A stretch of 64,000 nt of DNA. Origin: an uncultured Prevotellaceae bacterium (lineage in GTDB: Bacteria; Bacteroidota; Bacteroidia; Bacteroidales; Bacteroidaceae). Below the pieces are notes generated by a model, which saw nothing but the letters and a program-made list of their open reading frames with translations, ran no database searches and had not been told where the DNA came from. Both the position numbers and the translations under genes were made by a program. Where the stretch lies: NCBI GenBank assembly GCA_902776475.1, contig CACYQD010000012.1:1-64000 (forward strand). Reading direction: 5' to 3'. Position 1 is the stretch's first letter. Each line of letters begins with the position of its first letter. Of the stretch, positions 34,268 through 44,504 are shown piece by piece.

Positions 34268-34284
34268 AATCAAGCAAATATCGG

Positions 34285-34322
34285 CATTTTGTCACTATTT
34301 CCTAAAAAATAGTGACAAAATG
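34285..34322. terminator. Perfect 16-bp hairpin after susD
   Basis: CATTTTGTCACTATTT (34285-34300), loop CCTAAA, AAATAGTGACAAAATG (34307-34322). It lies 18 bases after the susD stop and 26 bases before the next promoter, so it probably ends the susCD transcript; symmetry would also allow a protein-binding role. Confidence 0.7.
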
Positions 34323-34347
34323 TTGGTGTGATTAGGGATTATTATTG

Positions 34348-34355
34348 TACTTTTG
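34348..34355 (+). promoter_or_regulatory. -7 element of the porin/symporter operon
   Basis: TACTTTTG matches the -7 consensus; a TTG at 34323-34325 is a poor -33 candidate (22-base spacer). Leader to ATG 34419 is about 58 bases. Confidence 0.65.
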
Positions 34356-34418
34356 CAACCGAAATTTATGCAATAATAATCATACACATCTAATCATTCA
34401 TCAAATTTCAAATCTTTT

Positions 34419-35465
34419 ATGAGGAAACAAACCATCAAGGCTACCTCTCTGGCCGTCGCCATGGCTGTGTTCAGCTCGGTTGCGGCCATGGGGCAACAAA
34501 GTGACTCCAAGTCAACAGACTGGCTGAAAGATCTCACCAGCCGCATCGAACTGCACGGATATGCCCAGGGGGGCTATTCCTACGACGATGCCAATGGGAA
34601 GTCCAACAGTTCGTTTAACCTGAAACGGACTCTTTTCTGGGCAAAGGCCCGCGTGACCGACCGTTTCTCGTTTCTTTTCATGCACGACTTCTCCAGTGTC
34701 GTACAAGAGTATTACCTCGACTACCGCTTCTCACGCGACAATGCCTTCAATGTCAGACTCGGACAATTCAAGCACAGCTTCAGTCTTGAGAACCCTCTCT
34801 CCCCCACCATGCTTGAACTGATCGATGTCTATTCGCAAGCCGTTCTCTTCTTGGCCGGCGAGGGTCCCGACCCTCTCAATGGCGTCAACTATGGCCGTGA
34901 CCTCGGCATGATGGTCTATGGCGACCTGTTCGACAACCACCTGCATTATGAACTGGCCCTCATGAACGGACAAGGCATCAACCGCAAGGACGGCAACTCC
35001 GACAAAGATGTCATCGCACGCCTCGAATACAAGCCCAACAGCAATCTGCGCTTCGTGGCCTCCGCCCAAAAAGGACGTGGGCATGCCGTGGGCACCGCAG
35101 CATGGAATCCAGGCGTGGCCGTCGGCGACAACTACCGCCGCGACCGCTTCAGCGTGGGCGCGGAGTGGAAAAGCAGCGACTTCAACCTGCGTGCGGAATA
35201 CCTCGGCGGCAAGGACGGTGAAGTGGGGAGCATGGGCGGCTACGTGACTGCCAGCGTCCCCGTGGCCCAAAACCTCGACATCATCGCCTCAGCGGACTAT
35301 TTCGACCGCAACACCGACATGGACTATTATCAGACCAACCTGACCGGTGGCATCCAATACTGGTTCTTCAAGAAATGCCGTCTGCAACTGCAATACACGC
35401 GGTGCATGAGCCATTTCACCGATGACTACAACTGGCTGCAGGCTCAGGTGCAAGTCGCTTTCTGA
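34419..35465 (+). CDS. Phosphate-selective porin O/P-like outer-membrane protein
   Basis: A 348-residue outer-membrane barrel. A signal peptide (residues 1-25, AAMGQQ) leads into the OprO/OprP-like pattern: RIELHGYAQGGYSYDD, RTLFWAKARVTDRFSFLFMH, YYLDYRFSRDNAFNVRLGQF, then KHSFSLENPLSPT and YGRDLGMMVYGDLFDNHLHY, with alternating strands to the final aromatic QVQVAF. Such porins pass anions or other small solutes. It is followed after 53 bases by a sodium:solute symporter, which suggests that the two handle one solute across both membranes; the solute is unknown. Confidence 0.85.
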   Translation: MRKQTIKATSLAVAMAVFSSVAAMGQQSDSKSTDWLKDLTSRIELHGYAQGGYSYDDANGKSNSSFNLKRTLFWAKARVTDRFSFLFMHDFSSVVQEYYLDYRFSRDNAFNVRLGQFKHSFSLENPLSPTMLELIDVYSQAVLFLAGEGPDPLNGVNYGRDLGMMVYGDLFDNHLHYELALMNGQGINRKDGNSDKDVIARLEYKPNSNLRFVASAQKGRGHAVGTAAWNPGVAVGDNYRRDRFSVGAEWKSSDFNLRAEYLGGKDGEVGSMGGYVTASVPVAQNLDIIASADYFDRNTDMDYYQTNLTGGIQYWFFKKCRLQLQYTRCMSHFTDDYNWLQAQVQVAF

Positions 35466-35518
35466 GACAGTCGTCACTTCAACATCCAACATAGGTCACA
35501 CCAACAAAAATCCAAGAA

Positions 35519-37042
35519 ATGATCATAAAAATATTGCTCACCATCATCTTTTTGGCCGTGATGGTAGGCGTGGGCATCTACTCACGCAAACAGGCCAGCA
35601 CCGTTGACGGTTTCGTATTGGGCGGACGAATGGTCGGTCCCTGGCTGACGGCCTTCGCCTATGGCACCAGTTACTTCTCTGCCGTGGTCTTCGTAGGCTA
35701 CGCCGGACAATTCGGATGGAAATACGGCATGTCGGCCTCATGGATCGGCATCGGCAACGCCTTGATCGGCTCGCTGCTCGCCTGGATCCTCCTCGGAAGG
35801 CGGACCAAACTGATGACACAGCATATCGAGAGCCGCACCATGCCCGATTTCTTCGGCACACGCTATCAGAGCGAGTGGCTGCGCGTCATCGCCTCCATCA
35901 TCGTCTTCGTCTTCCTCATTCCCTACACCGCCGGTGTCTATAAAGGCATCTCCACGCTCTTTGAGATGGGATTCGGCATCCCCTACCAATACTGCGTGGT
36001 CATCATGGCCATCCTAACGGCCGTCTATGTCATTCTCGGCGGTTACAAGGCGACGGCCATGAATGATTTCGTACAGGGTGTCATCATGCTGTTCGGCATC
36101 ATCATCGTCATCGTCGCCGTGCTCAACTCACAGGGTGGCTTGACAGCCGCCATCGACAAGATGGCCGCCATTCCCAGCGACGACAACCCGGCTGTGAACG
36201 GCAGTCTAGCCTCATGGTTCGGTCCTGACCCCTGGAACCTGCTCGGCGTGGTCATCCTCACCTCGCTCGGCACCTGGGGACTGCCGCAGATGGTGGGCAA
36301 ATTCTATTCCATTACCGATGAGCAGGCCATCCGCAGAGGTACCATCATCTCCACCTTCTTTGCTTTCGTGGTGGCTGGAGGATGCTATTTCCTCGGCGGT
36401 TTCGGCCGTCTTTTCGGCATGCCTCCCACCCTGCCAAGCGGCAAACTCGACTTCGACTCCATCGTCCCCTCGATGCTGGTCACCCTGCCCGACATCATCA
36501 TCGCACTGGTGGTGCTCTTGGTGCTCTCCGCCTCGATGTCCACACTGGCCTCGCTTGTGCTCACCTCTTCATCGACGATGACGCTCGACCTCATCTACCG
36601 CGACAAAAAATCTGCCCCCGGCGAGGTGGCCGAGGGCAGTATCGATGATATGGTATCCGAAAAGATAGAGCGCCGCAAGGTGATCATCATGAGGGTGCTG
36701 ATCGTCTTCTTCATAGTCATCTCACTGATGATAGCCCTCAATCCGCCGACGTTCATCGCACAGCTGATGGGCATCTCCTGGGGTGCTCTGGCAGGTGCGT
36801 TTCTCGCTCCCTTCATGCTGGGTCTCTACTGGCGCGGCGTGACTCGCGGAGCGGTGTGGGCGTGCTTCGTATGGGGCGTGGGACTGACCGTCGTCAACAT
36901 GTTGCTGGGCAACCCCATCAATCCCATCAACTGCGGTGCCATCGCGATGCTGGGCGGTTTCGTGGTCGTGGCCGTCGTCAGTCTGGTGACACCACGTCTC
37001 CCCAAGGAGATCATCGACCGCATCTTCGACTGCTACTCCTGA
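35519..37042 (+). CDS. Sodium:solute symporter (SSS family)
   Basis: A 507-residue inner-membrane carrier with about 13 helices that couples uptake of a solute to Na+. Family features are the N-terminal GGRMVGPWLTAFAYGTSYFS, FGWKYGMSASWIGIGNALIG, the conserved YVILGGYKATAMNDFVQGVI, GLPQMVGKFYSITDE and, in helix 8-9, VLSASMSTLASLVLTSSST with the Na2-site serines and threonines. The sequence is nearest to the PutP/PanF side of the family, but the substrate cannot be assigned. It shares an operon with the upstream porin and converges on the pepC-like gene (5-base gap). Confidence 0.88.
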   Translation: MIIKILLTIIFLAVMVGVGIYSRKQASTVDGFVLGGRMVGPWLTAFAYGTSYFSAVVFVGYAGQFGWKYGMSASWIGIGNALIGSLLAWILLGRRTKLMTQHIESRTMPDFFGTRYQSEWLRVIASIIVFVFLIPYTAGVYKGISTLFEMGFGIPYQYCVVIMAILTAVYVILGGYKATAMNDFVQGVIMLFGIIIVIVAVLNSQGGLTAAIDKMAAIPSDDNPAVNGSLASWFGPDPWNLLGVVILTSLGTWGLPQMVGKFYSITDEQAIRRGTIISTFFAFVVAGGCYFLGGFGRLFGMPPTLPSGKLDFDSIVPSMLVTLPDIIIALVVLLVLSASMSTLASLVLTSSSTMTLDLIYRDKKSAPGEVAEGSIDDMVSEKIERRKVIIMRVLIVFFIVISLMIALNPPTFIAQLMGISWGALAGAFLAPFMLGLYWRGVTRGAVWACFVWGVGLTVVNMLLGNPINPINCGAIAMLGGFVVVAVVSLVTPRLPKEIIDRIFDCYS

Positions 37043-37047
37043 AATTC

Positions 37048-38451
37048 TCACTCATCTTCCTGGAAGAGGGGGTCGTCAGGCATCACCATAACTGGTGCCT
37101 GCTTCTCCGCTTCCAGGATTTTTTCCGGCACGTATTTCTTGTCCACCACCAACCGGAACATGTACTCCCGCATCCAGCGGTCGGTCATGATCATATATCC
37201 ATTGTGTCCCGATGTGGCTCCCCAACTGTTCTCCACCTTCCACTTCAAAGGCGTGCCGTCGGCGGCCAAGTCAACGGCCGTCAGGGTCATGGCATGGGTC
37301 GAACCGCTGTCGAACGTCATGATGCGCTGGGCCTTGTCCATGGGGAAGGTCGTGCCAAACAATGATCCGTAGTCATAGTTCTCGGTGTCGAGATAGCCTC
37401 GCTTGCGGTCTGCCTGCTTGCCCACATCATAAGAGGAGTAGAGCTTATGTCCGTCCTTGATCGTGGCGATGGCCATCGCCTCGATATCCTCCATGGGCAG
37501 GTTGATGTATTTCCAGTTGTGGCCGTCATAGGTGTGACGGTCCCATTCCACCTCATAAGTCTTGTAATACGGCCGACGCGGGTCGTTCATCGCCATGATG
37601 AAGGTGCCGTTGAGGGGACCGCCGACAGTGGCCTGGTAAAACTCCTTCGGCGTATAGGTCTTGGCCTCTCCCTTGGGCTTGCCGCTCTTGTCGCAGAAGG
37701 TATAGGTGAATTGTTTCACCGGTTCGCCAAGGGTAATCGCCAACATGTGATAGATGGTGGAAAGCATCTCGGTCTTCCGGTCGTTGATGGCCTTGGCCTT
37801 CTTGCCGTCGGCCACCATCTTGCGAAGTTCCAGACCATACTCACGGAGCTTGCTGTCCACAAGCCGCGACATCCTGCTCGTATTCTCCGCCGAATAGGTC
37901 TCGGGCTGCACGCTCATCGGCACAAGGCCATATTTCTCAGCCAGGTCGGCCACGCCGCAGAAGGTGCCGCCATCACTGATGGGCGTCTTGAAGAGCATCG
38001 CCACATATTGGTTTTCCATCGGATCCTTGGCCTTGTCGATGCAACCCTGGAGCATCAGGTTGGCTTTCTCCAACTGGTCATAGAAGAACAAATAGTCGTG
38101 GGAGAACTCCACGACGATGGTGTCGTTGTTGCGCTTGGCGAAATCAGCCCTCAGCACATTGAGTCCGCTGAACATCCAGCACCGGCCACTGCTCTTCTGG
38201 TTGTGGATCGACTGGCTTTTCGTCTCGTGGCTGAAATGGGTGTCCAAGGCTCCCTGGTTGCTGAAATTCTTGGCCAGGTCGTCGATGGCATTGGATGCGA
38301 TGGCATTGAAGAGCGCTTTGTCGGCGGCGTTTCTCGGCTGTGCATTCTCAATCTGGCGGAGCATCTCTGACGAGATGCCGCCACTCGTTTCCTGTGCGGC
38401 AGCGCCCATGACCATCAGTGAGGCTGCCATGCAAATCATTACTCGTTTCAT
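37048..38451 (-). CDS. Exported C1 family aminopeptidase C (bleomycin hydrolase type)
   Basis: A 467-residue papain-fold cysteine peptidase. The catalytic residues are C91 (QKSSGRCWMFSG), H386 (GSTHAMTLTAV) and N408 (WKVENSWGA), as in PepC/bleomycin hydrolase. I start at ATG 38451 (MKRVMICMAASLMVMGAAAQ), which gives a signal peptide, so the enzyme should be periplasmic or at the surface although classical PepC is cytoplasmic; the upstream in-frame start lies before the promoter. The C-terminus ends PDDPLFQEDE, lacking the terminal extension that blocks the active site in classical PepC. No sorting domain is present. Confidence 0.88.
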   Translation of the reverse strand: MKRVMICMAASLMVMGAAAQETSGGISSEMLRQIENAQPRNAADKALFNAIASNAIDDLAKNFSNQGALDTHFSHETKSQSIHNQKSSGRCWMFSGLNVLRADFAKRNNDTIVVEFSHDYLFFYDQLEKANLMLQGCIDKAKDPMENQYVAMLFKTPISDGGTFCGVADLAEKYGLVPMSVQPETYSAENTSRMSRLVDSKLREYGLELRKMVADGKKAKAINDRKTEMLSTIYHMLAITLGEPVKQFTYTFCDKSGKPKGEAKTYTPKEFYQATVGGPLNGTFIMAMNDPRRPYYKTYEVEWDRHTYDGHNWKYINLPMEDIEAMAIATIKDGHKLYSSYDVGKQADRKRGYLDTENYDYGSLFGTTFPMDKAQRIMTFDSGSTHAMTLTAVDLAADGTPLKWKVENSWGATSGHNGYMIMTDRWMREYMFRLVVDKKYVPEKILEAEKQAPVMVMPDDPLFQEDE

Positions 38452-38476
38452 TTTTGCTGTTTTTTTAGATTTTCCA

Positions 38477-38484
38477 CAAAAGTA
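38477..38484 (-). promoter_or_regulatory. -7 element of the exported peptidase gene
   Basis: Minus-strand TACTTTTG, 25 bases before ATG 38451. It excludes the longer upstream start. Confidence 0.65.
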
Positions 38485-38608
38485 ATCATTATTCTCCTCG
38501 GACGGAAATAAAACGCCAATTATTTTGCATTCCAACCGAAATACATCAATTTCTTACACTCCCAAAAAGAAATCATTCTTTTTCCGCTCACTGAATCGAA
38601 ATTTTTAC

Positions 38609-38616
38609 TAAATTTG
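38609..38616 (+). promoter_or_regulatory. -7 element of dxs-trkA-trkH
   Basis: TAAATTTG overlaps the TTG at 38614 that opens the longest frame, so translation must begin at ATG 38626. Only nine bases separate the element from the ATG, giving a very short leader. Confidence 0.7.
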
Positions 38617-38625
38617 CATCACGAT

Positions 38626-40521
38626 ATGGAAAAAGACACATACAAGATACTCAACACAATCGAAAAACCCGATGACCTCAGACGCCTGAAAGTGGAGGAA
38701 CTGCCCTTGCTCTGCAAGGAACTGCGCGACGATATCATCCACGAGCTGTCGGTCAACCCGGGTCATCTGGCTTCCAGCCTCGGTGTGGTGGAACTCACCG
38801 TGGCTCTGCACTACGTCTTCCGCACACCCCAGGACCGCATCGTGTGGGACGTCGGCCATCAGGCCTACGGACACAAGATCCTGACCGGCAGACGCGAGGC
38901 TTTCTGCACCAACCGCAAACTCCATGGCATAAGACCGTTCCCCTCACCCGCAGAGAGTGAATACGACACCTTCACCTGCGGCCACGCCTCCAACTCCATC
39001 TCCGCTGCCCTCGGCATGGCCGTGGCAGCCAAACTGACCGGAGAGAAACGCAAGGTGGTGGCCGTCATCGGCGACGGGGCGATGAGCGGCGGACTGGCCT
39101 TCGAGGGACTCAACAACGTTTCCTCCACCCCCAACGACATGCTCATCATCCTCAATGACAACAACATGAGCATCGACCGCTCGGTGGGAGGCATGAAGCA
39201 ATACCTCACAAGGCTCAACACCAACGAGACCTATAACAACGTGCGCTACCGCATCTCGCAATGGATGACCCGCAAGGGTATCCTCAACGAGAGGCGCCGC
39301 ACCGGACTCATCCGTTTCAACAACGCCATGAAAGCGGCTATCAGCCAACAGCAGAATGTCTTCGAGGGCATGAACATCCGCTATTTCGGTCCGTTCGACG
39401 GCCACGATGTGGTGGAACTGGTGAGCCTCCTGCAACGGTTGAAGAAAATGAAAGGCCCGAAAATGCTTCACCTGCATACGGTGAAGGGAAAAGGCTACAA
39501 ACCCGCTGAGAAAAACGCACAGGCCTGGCATGCACCTGGAAAATTCGATGTCGACACGGGCGAGCGCCTGGTCAGCGACAACACGGACCAGCCGCCGAAA
39601 TTCCAGGATGTCTTCGGCCACACCCTGCTCGAACTGGCCAAGGCCAACAAGCGCATCGTGGGAGTCACCCCGGCCATGCCCTCCGGCTGTTCGCTCAACA
39701 TCATGATGAAAGCCATGCCCTCACGCGCCTTCGACGTCGGCATCGCCGAAGGTCATGCCGTCACCTTCTCCGCAGGCATGGCCAAGGACGGCATGCTGCC
39801 CTTCTGCAACATATACAGCGCCTTCGCACAACGGGCCTACGACAACATCATCCACGATGCTGCCATCCTCAACCTGCCCCTGGTCCTCTGTCTCGACAGA
39901 GCAGGCCTGGTGGGCGAGGACGGACCCACGCACCACGGTGCATTCGATATCCCCTCACTCCGCACCATCCCCAACATCACCATCGCCTCGCCGATGAATG
40001 AGCAGGAACTCCGCCACCTCATGTACACCGCGCAACTGCCGGGCATGGGGGTCTTTGTCATCCGCTACCCACGAGGACGTGGCGTGTGCCGCGACTGGCG
40101 CTGTCCCATGCAGGAGATCGGGGTGGGCACCGGGCGCAAACTCCACGAGGGCTCTGACATCGCCGTCCTCTCCCTGGGTCCCATCGGCAACCATGTCACT
40201 CAGGTGATCGAGGAACTGGAAAAAGAAGGCAGCACGCTCTCCATCGCACACTATGACATGCGCTTCGCCAAACCTCTTGACGAAAACCTACTCCAGGAAA
40301 TCGCCAGCCGCTTCCAGCGCATCGTCACCATCGAAGACGGCAGCGTCGCCGGCGGCTTCGGTTCGGCTGTCATGGAATGGATGTCCGACCACGGCCACAC
40401 TCCCGTCATCCGTCGCCTCGGCCTGCCCGACCACTTCATCGAGCATGGCAAGGTGTCTGAACTGCAACAACTGGCAGGCATCGACCCAGCCTCCATCAAA
40501 CAAACCATCCTCAGCCTATGA
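38626..40521 (+). CDS. dxs: 1-Deoxy-D-xylulose-5-phosphate synthase
   Basis: A 631-residue thiamine-diphosphate enzyme that makes DXP from pyruvate and glyceraldehyde-3-phosphate, the first step of the MEP isoprenoid pathway. Domain I has the [20 protein letters not shown] start, [17 protein letters not shown] and the TPP motif [20 protein letters not shown]. Domain II has [29 protein letters not shown] and [20 protein letters not shown]. Domain III closes with GFGSAVMEW. All are standard. Its stop overlaps trkA by four bases. Confidence 0.96.
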   Translation: MEKDTYKILNTIEKPDDLRRLKVEELPLLCKELRDDIIHELSVNPGHLASSLGVVELTVALHYVFRTPQDRIVWDVGHQAYGHKILTGRREAFCTNRKLHGIRPFPSPAESEYDTFTCGHASNSISAALGMAVAAKLTGEKRKVVAVIGDGAMSGGLAFEGLNNVSSTPNDMLIILNDNNMSIDRSVGGMKQYLTRLNTNETYNNVRYRISQWMTRKGILNERRRTGLIRFNNAMKAAISQQQNVFEGMNIRYFGPFDGHDVVELVSLLQRLKKMKGPKMLHLHTVKGKGYKPAEKNAQAWHAPGKFDVDTGERLVSDNTDQPPKFQDVFGHTLLELAKANKRIVGVTPAMPSGCSLNIMMKAMPSRAFDVGIAEGHAVTFSAGMAKDGMLPFCNIYSAFAQRAYDNIIHDAAILNLPLVLCLDRAGLVGEDGPTHHGAFDIPSLRTIPNITIASPMNEQELRHLMYTAQLPGMGVFVIRYPRGRGVCRDWRCPMQEIGVGTGRKLHEGSDIAVLSLGPIGNHVTQVIEELEKEGSTLSIAHYDMRFAKPLDENLLQEIASRFQRIVTIEDGSVAGGFGSAVMEWMSDHGHTPVIRRLGLPDHFIEHGKVSELQQLAGIDPASIKQTILSL

Positions 40522-41864
40522 AAATCATCATCGCCGGTGCCTCCGCCATAGGCTCACACCTGGCCAGGCTCCTGTCACGCAGCAACCAGGACATCGTGCT
40601 CATCGACGAGAACGCCGACAGGCTCGATGACATCAGCAGCGAATATGACCTGATGACACTGCACGGCTCGCCCACCAGCGTCAAGTCGCTCCGGCAGGCG
40701 GACACCGACGAGGCCGACATCTTCATCGCTGTCACACCCGATGAGAATGCCAATGTCACCAGCTGCGTCATGGCCCACGCCATGGGAGCACGCAAGACCG
40801 TGGCCCAGATCGACAATTACGAATATATCAACGCTGACAACCAGAACATCATCCACAAGATGGGTATCGACACGCTGATCTATCCCGAGAAACTGGCCGC
40901 TGAGAATATCATCAAAGGACTGAAACTCAGTTGGGTCAGACAGCGGTGGGATGTGCACGGCGGTTCGCTGGTGATGCTCGGCATCAAACTCCGGGAGACG
41001 TGCGAGATCCTCAACCAACCCCTCAAGGATCTGTGCGGACCCCAAGACCCCTACCACGTGGTGGCCATCAAGCGCGGCAACGACACGATCATCCCCGGCG
41101 GCAACGATGTGCTCAGAATCTACGACATCGTCTATTTCATGACGACCACCAACTACATCGCCTATATCCGCAAGATCGTGGGCAAGGAGCACTATGCCGA
41201 CGTGAAAAACGTCATCATCATGGGCGGCGGCAAGACGGCTATCCGCGCCGCCAAGGAGATGCCCTCGTTCATCAACACCAAGATCATCGAAATCAATGAG
41301 CACCGCTGCGAATACCTCAATGAGGAACTCGACGACACGAAGGTCATGGTGATCCAGGGCGACGGACGCGACGTCAACCTCCTCAAAGAAGAGAACATCA
41401 AGAATACACAGGGATTCGTCGCCCTCACAGGGGATGACGAGGTCAACATCCTGGCCTGCCTGACCGCCAAGAAACTAGGTGTGAGGAAAACCATCGCCAT
41501 GGTGGAGAACTCCAATTACCTCAGCATGGCCGAAAGCCTCGACATCGGTACCATCATCAACAAGAAGATGCTCGCGGCAGGCAACATCTACCAGATGATG
41601 CTTGACGCCGACGTGCGCAATATCGGATATCTGGCTTCCGTGAAGGCCGACGTGGCGGAGTTCATCGCCCAGAAAGGGTCGAGGGTCACCCGCAAGAAAG
41701 TCTTCGAACTGGGACTGCCCAGGGGATGTACAATCGGCGGACTGGTCCGCGGCAAGGAGGGCATGCTCGTCTCTGGCGGCACGCAGATAGAGGCCGGCGA
41801 CAACGTCGTGGTGATCTGCTATGACGTGGACTTGAAGAAAATAGAGAACTATTTCACGAGTTGA
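40518..41864 (+). CDS. trkA: Trk potassium uptake regulator TrkA
   Basis: A 448-residue peripheral membrane protein that binds NAD(H)/nucleotides and gates TrkH. It contains two RCK units: the first Rossmann motif [20 protein letters not shown] at the N-terminus and the second [19 protein letters not shown] near residue 235, each followed by a TrkA-C domain. The second motif has GGGKTA where GGGNIG is common. It overlaps dxs by four bases and trkH by one (TGATG), so the three are translated as a coupled series. Confidence 0.93.
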   Translation: MKIIIAGASAIGSHLARLLSRSNQDIVLIDENADRLDDISSEYDLMTLHGSPTSVKSLRQADTDEADIFIAVTPDENANVTSCVMAHAMGARKTVAQIDNYEYINADNQNIIHKMGIDTLIYPEKLAAENIIKGLKLSWVRQRWDVHGGSLVMLGIKLRETCEILNQPLKDLCGPQDPYHVVAIKRGNDTIIPGGNDVLRIYDIVYFMTTTNYIAYIRKIVGKEHYADVKNVIIMGGGKTAIRAAKEMPSFINTKIIEINEHRCEYLNEELDDTKVMVIQGDGRDVNLLKEENIKNTQGFVALTGDDEVNILACLTAKKLGVRKTIAMVENSNYLSMAESLDIGTIINKKMLAAGNIYQMMLDADVRNIGYLASVKADVAEFIAQKGSRVTRKKVFELGLPRGCTIGGLVRGKEGMLVSGGTQIEAGDNVVVICYDVDLKKIENYFTS

Positions 41865-43405
41865 TGCTGAACAAGAAACTGATTTCCAAGGTCATTGGTT
41901 CACTCCTATTGTTGGAAGCCTCCTTCATGGTGGTGTGCGTGTTGATGGCGATCTGCTATCATAGTCCCGACTTGTGGCCTTTTACTTTCTCCACGCTCCT
42001 GACGGCATTCGCCGGCTATGGCCTGCTGAGAATGGGCTTTGGTGCCCCCACTACCATGAGCCGGCGCGACGCCTATGTCGTGGTGACCCTCACCTGGGTC
42101 ACATTCAGTATCTTCGGGTCGCTGCCCTACCTCTTCGGCGGTTTCTTCGGTTCGGCCAAGTTCTATGACATCAGCGGCATCTGGCACATCACAACCGACG
42201 CCTTCTTCGAGACCATGTCTGGATTCACCACCACAGGTGCCTCCATGCTCAACGATGTGGAGGCTGCCTTGGACTCCCATCACTCCATGCTGTTCTGGCG
42301 GTCGTTGTCGCAGTGGATCGGAGGCCTCGGAATCGTCTTCTTCACCATCGCCATCCTCCCATCAATGGTGGGCAACACCATGAAGGTGTTCTCCGCCGAA
42401 GCCACGGGTCCCATCCGCTCGAAGATGCACCCACGGCTGAGCGCCACCGCCATGCGCATCTGGTGGGTATATATCATCCTCACCATCCTCTGCGGCCTGT
42501 TCTACTGCCTGGAGGGCATGGATGCCTTCAGCGCCATCAATTACGCCATGACGACTACTGCCACAGGTGGTTTCTCCATCCACAACGACAGCATCGCCCA
42601 CTTCGGCTCGCCGGTCATCGAATACACGGCCCTGGCCTTCCAATATCTGGCCGGCATCAATTTCTCGATGCTCTTCATGATCATCGCCGTGCGCAAACTG
42701 AGCAGCTGGCGGGAGTTCAAGCGCAGCGAACGGAGCAAGTGGTCGGACTTCCTGCGCAATGAGGAATGGCGTTTCTACACCATTGTGCTTCTGGCCACGA
42801 CCTTCGTCATGGCCGCCATCCTGATCATGAGCAACGGCTACGGTATGGAGGAGGCGTTCAGGAAGGCTGGATTCCAAGCGGTCTCCATGATGACGACCAC
42901 GGGCATCTTCTGCGACCATGTGGGAGCCTGGCCTCATATCACCTGGATGATCCTCGCCCTGCTGATGTTCGTCGGCGCCTGTTCGGGATCCACAACAGGC
43001 GGTTTCAAGAGTTCCCGCGCACTGATGATCCTCAAGGTGGTGCGCAATGAGTTCGTGCGCATGATGCACCCGCGTGCCGTTCTGCCAGTGAAAATCAACG
43101 GCAAGGCCATACCCTCAGCCATGGTGCACAGTCTGATGGCGTTCTTCGCCATCTACATGATGGCCATCTTCGGCACGATGGCCCTGATGATGGCCATCGG
43201 CACGGATGTCACCAACTCTGCCATCATCTCACTGAGTTGTATCAACAATGTGGGACTGCCGCTCAACGAACTGGGACCCGACATGACTTGGAGCAGTCTG
43301 CCCCTGTGGGTGAAATGGGTGTGCACGGCGCTGATGCTCTTCGGCCGTCTTGAGATCTTCAATGTGCTCATCCTGTTCACCTCTCCTTTCTGGAAGGACA
43401 ACTGA
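41864..43405 (+). CDS. trkH: Trk potassium uptake membrane subunit TrkH
   Basis: A 513-residue integral membrane K+ channel-like transporter. Four pore-loop motifs are visible: TMSGFTTTGASML, MTTTATGGFSIHND, MMTTTGIFCDH and SLSCINNVGLPLNELGP. The start is taken as ATG 41864, which overlaps the trkA TGA; a TTG one codon earlier is less likely. With TrkA it brings in K+. Immediately after, and starting with its stop codon, is a 26-bp tandem repeat. Confidence 0.93.
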   Translation: MLNKKLISKVIGSLLLLEASFMVVCVLMAICYHSPDLWPFTFSTLLTAFAGYGLLRMGFGAPTTMSRRDAYVVVTLTWVTFSIFGSLPYLFGGFFGSAKFYDISGIWHITTDAFFETMSGFTTTGASMLNDVEAALDSHHSMLFWRSLSQWIGGLGIVFFTIAILPSMVGNTMKVFSAEATGPIRSKMHPRLSATAMRIWWVYIILTILCGLFYCLEGMDAFSAINYAMTTTATGGFSIHNDSIAHFGSPVIEYTALAFQYLAGINFSMLFMIIAVRKLSSWREFKRSERSKWSDFLRNEEWRFYTIVLLATTFVMAAILIMSNGYGMEEAFRKAGFQAVSMMTTTGIFCDHVGAWPHITWMILALLMFVGACSGSTTGGFKSSRALMILKVVRNEFVRMMHPRAVLPVKINGKAIPSAMVHSLMAFFAIYMMAIFGTMALMMAIGTDVTNSAIISLSCINNVGLPLNELGPDMTWSSLPLWVKWVCTALMLFGRLEIFNVLILFTSPFWKDN

Positions 43406-43507
43406 CCCTGCGTCACCGAAATAACAACAAACCCTGCGTCAACGAAATAACAACAGACCCTGCGTCACCAAAATAACAACTGACCCTGAGGTCACCTGAA
43501 TAACAAC
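43403..43507. repeat. Four tandem copies of a 26-bp repeat
   Basis: Units at 43403-43428, 43429-43454, 43455-43480 and 43481-43507 follow the pattern NNACCCTGCGTCACCGAA then ATAACAAC. The first contains the trkH stop codon; the fourth is 27 bases with GAGGTCACCTG in place of GCGTCACCG. There are no spacers, so it is not a CRISPR array. It fills the space between trkH and manA. Confidence 0.9.
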
Positions 43508-43515
43508 CTATAAGA

Positions 43516-44472
43516 ATGTTTAAATTTCAACCATTACTGAAATCAACCATCTGGGGAGGCGAGAAAATCATCCCCTTCAAACACCTCACCAGCCAACAGC
43601 ACCAGGTCGGTGAGAGTTGGGAATTGTCTGGAGTCGAAGGCTACGAGACCATTGTGAGTGAAGGTCCCTGCCAGGGAAAGAAACTCAACGAACTGGTCGC
43701 CATGTTCAAAGGCGACCTGCTGGGAACAGACAACTACCGTCGCTTCGGCAACGAATTCCCATTGTTAATCAAATTCATCGATGCCCAACGCGAACTCTCC
43801 ATCCAGGTTCACCCCGATGAAGAGACCGCCCACCGACAGGGCAAGCCTCATGGCAAGACTGAGATGTGGTATGTACTGCATGCAGATCCAGGCGCAATGC
43901 TCTACAATGGTCTGAAACGCCAGATTACGCCGGAAGAATACAAAAAGATGGTGGAGAACCACACCATTTGCGATGCTTTGGCCCAACACGACGTGAGCGA
44001 CGGAGATGTCTTCTTCATTCCCGCCGGCCGCATCCATTCCATCTGCAAGGGGTGCTTCGTGGCTGAGATCCAGCAGACAAGCGACGTCACCTACCGCATC
44101 TACGACTTTGGCCGACGCGATAAAGACGGCAACCTGCGCCAACTGCACACCGAGGAGGCCGCCGAGAGCATCGACTATACGGTGCGCAGTGATTACCGCA
44201 CCCACTACACCATGCAGAAAAACCAGGGCGTTCAAGTCGTGACATGCCCCTACTTCACCACTTCCATCTACGACCTCGACGAACCGATGACCATCGACTA
44301 CAGCGAACTCGACAGTTTCGTGGTCCTCATCGGAGTCAAAGGGGAAGGTACCCTCGCCGATGATCTTGGAACCACCACCTCACTGCGGGCTGGCGAAACC
44401 ATCCTGCTGCCGGCCACGACCTCAGAAGTGAGCGTCGAAGGCGAGGTGATATTCCTTGAGACCTACGTTTGA
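43516..44472 (+). CDS. manA: Mannose-6-phosphate isomerase, class I (short form)
   Basis: A 318-residue zinc enzyme that interconverts fructose-6-phosphate and mannose-6-phosphate. The cupin metal ligands lie in IQVHPDEETAHRQGKPHGKT with EMWYV (His and Glu pattern), then GDVFFIPAGRIHSICKGCFV with the third histidine, followed by EIQQTSDVTYRIYDFGRRD. Length is that of short Bacillus/Bacteroides-type enzymes. The start MFKFQPLLKSTIWGGEKIIP is standard. It comes nine bases after the tandem repeat and 32 bases before the ATPase gene, so it may share a transcript with the following three genes. Confidence 0.93.
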   Translation: MFKFQPLLKSTIWGGEKIIPFKHLTSQQHQVGESWELSGVEGYETIVSEGPCQGKKLNELVAMFKGDLLGTDNYRRFGNEFPLLIKFIDAQRELSIQVHPDEETAHRQGKPHGKTEMWYVLHADPGAMLYNGLKRQITPEEYKKMVENHTICDALAQHDVSDGDVFFIPAGRIHSICKGCFVAEIQQTSDVTYRIYDFGRRDKDGNLRQLHTEEAAESIDYTVRSDYRTHYTMQKNQGVQVVTCPYFTTSIYDLDEPMTIDYSELDSFVVLIGVKGEGTLADDLGTTTSLRAGETILLPATTSEVSVEGEVIFLETYV

Positions 44473-44504
44473 CAACCCCATACCTTAATCATTAGGACAT
44501 CGCC

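Noticed and set aside
43403-43507. Possible CRISPR array after trkH
   Set aside because: The repeats are directly tandem with no spacers and no cas genes are near.
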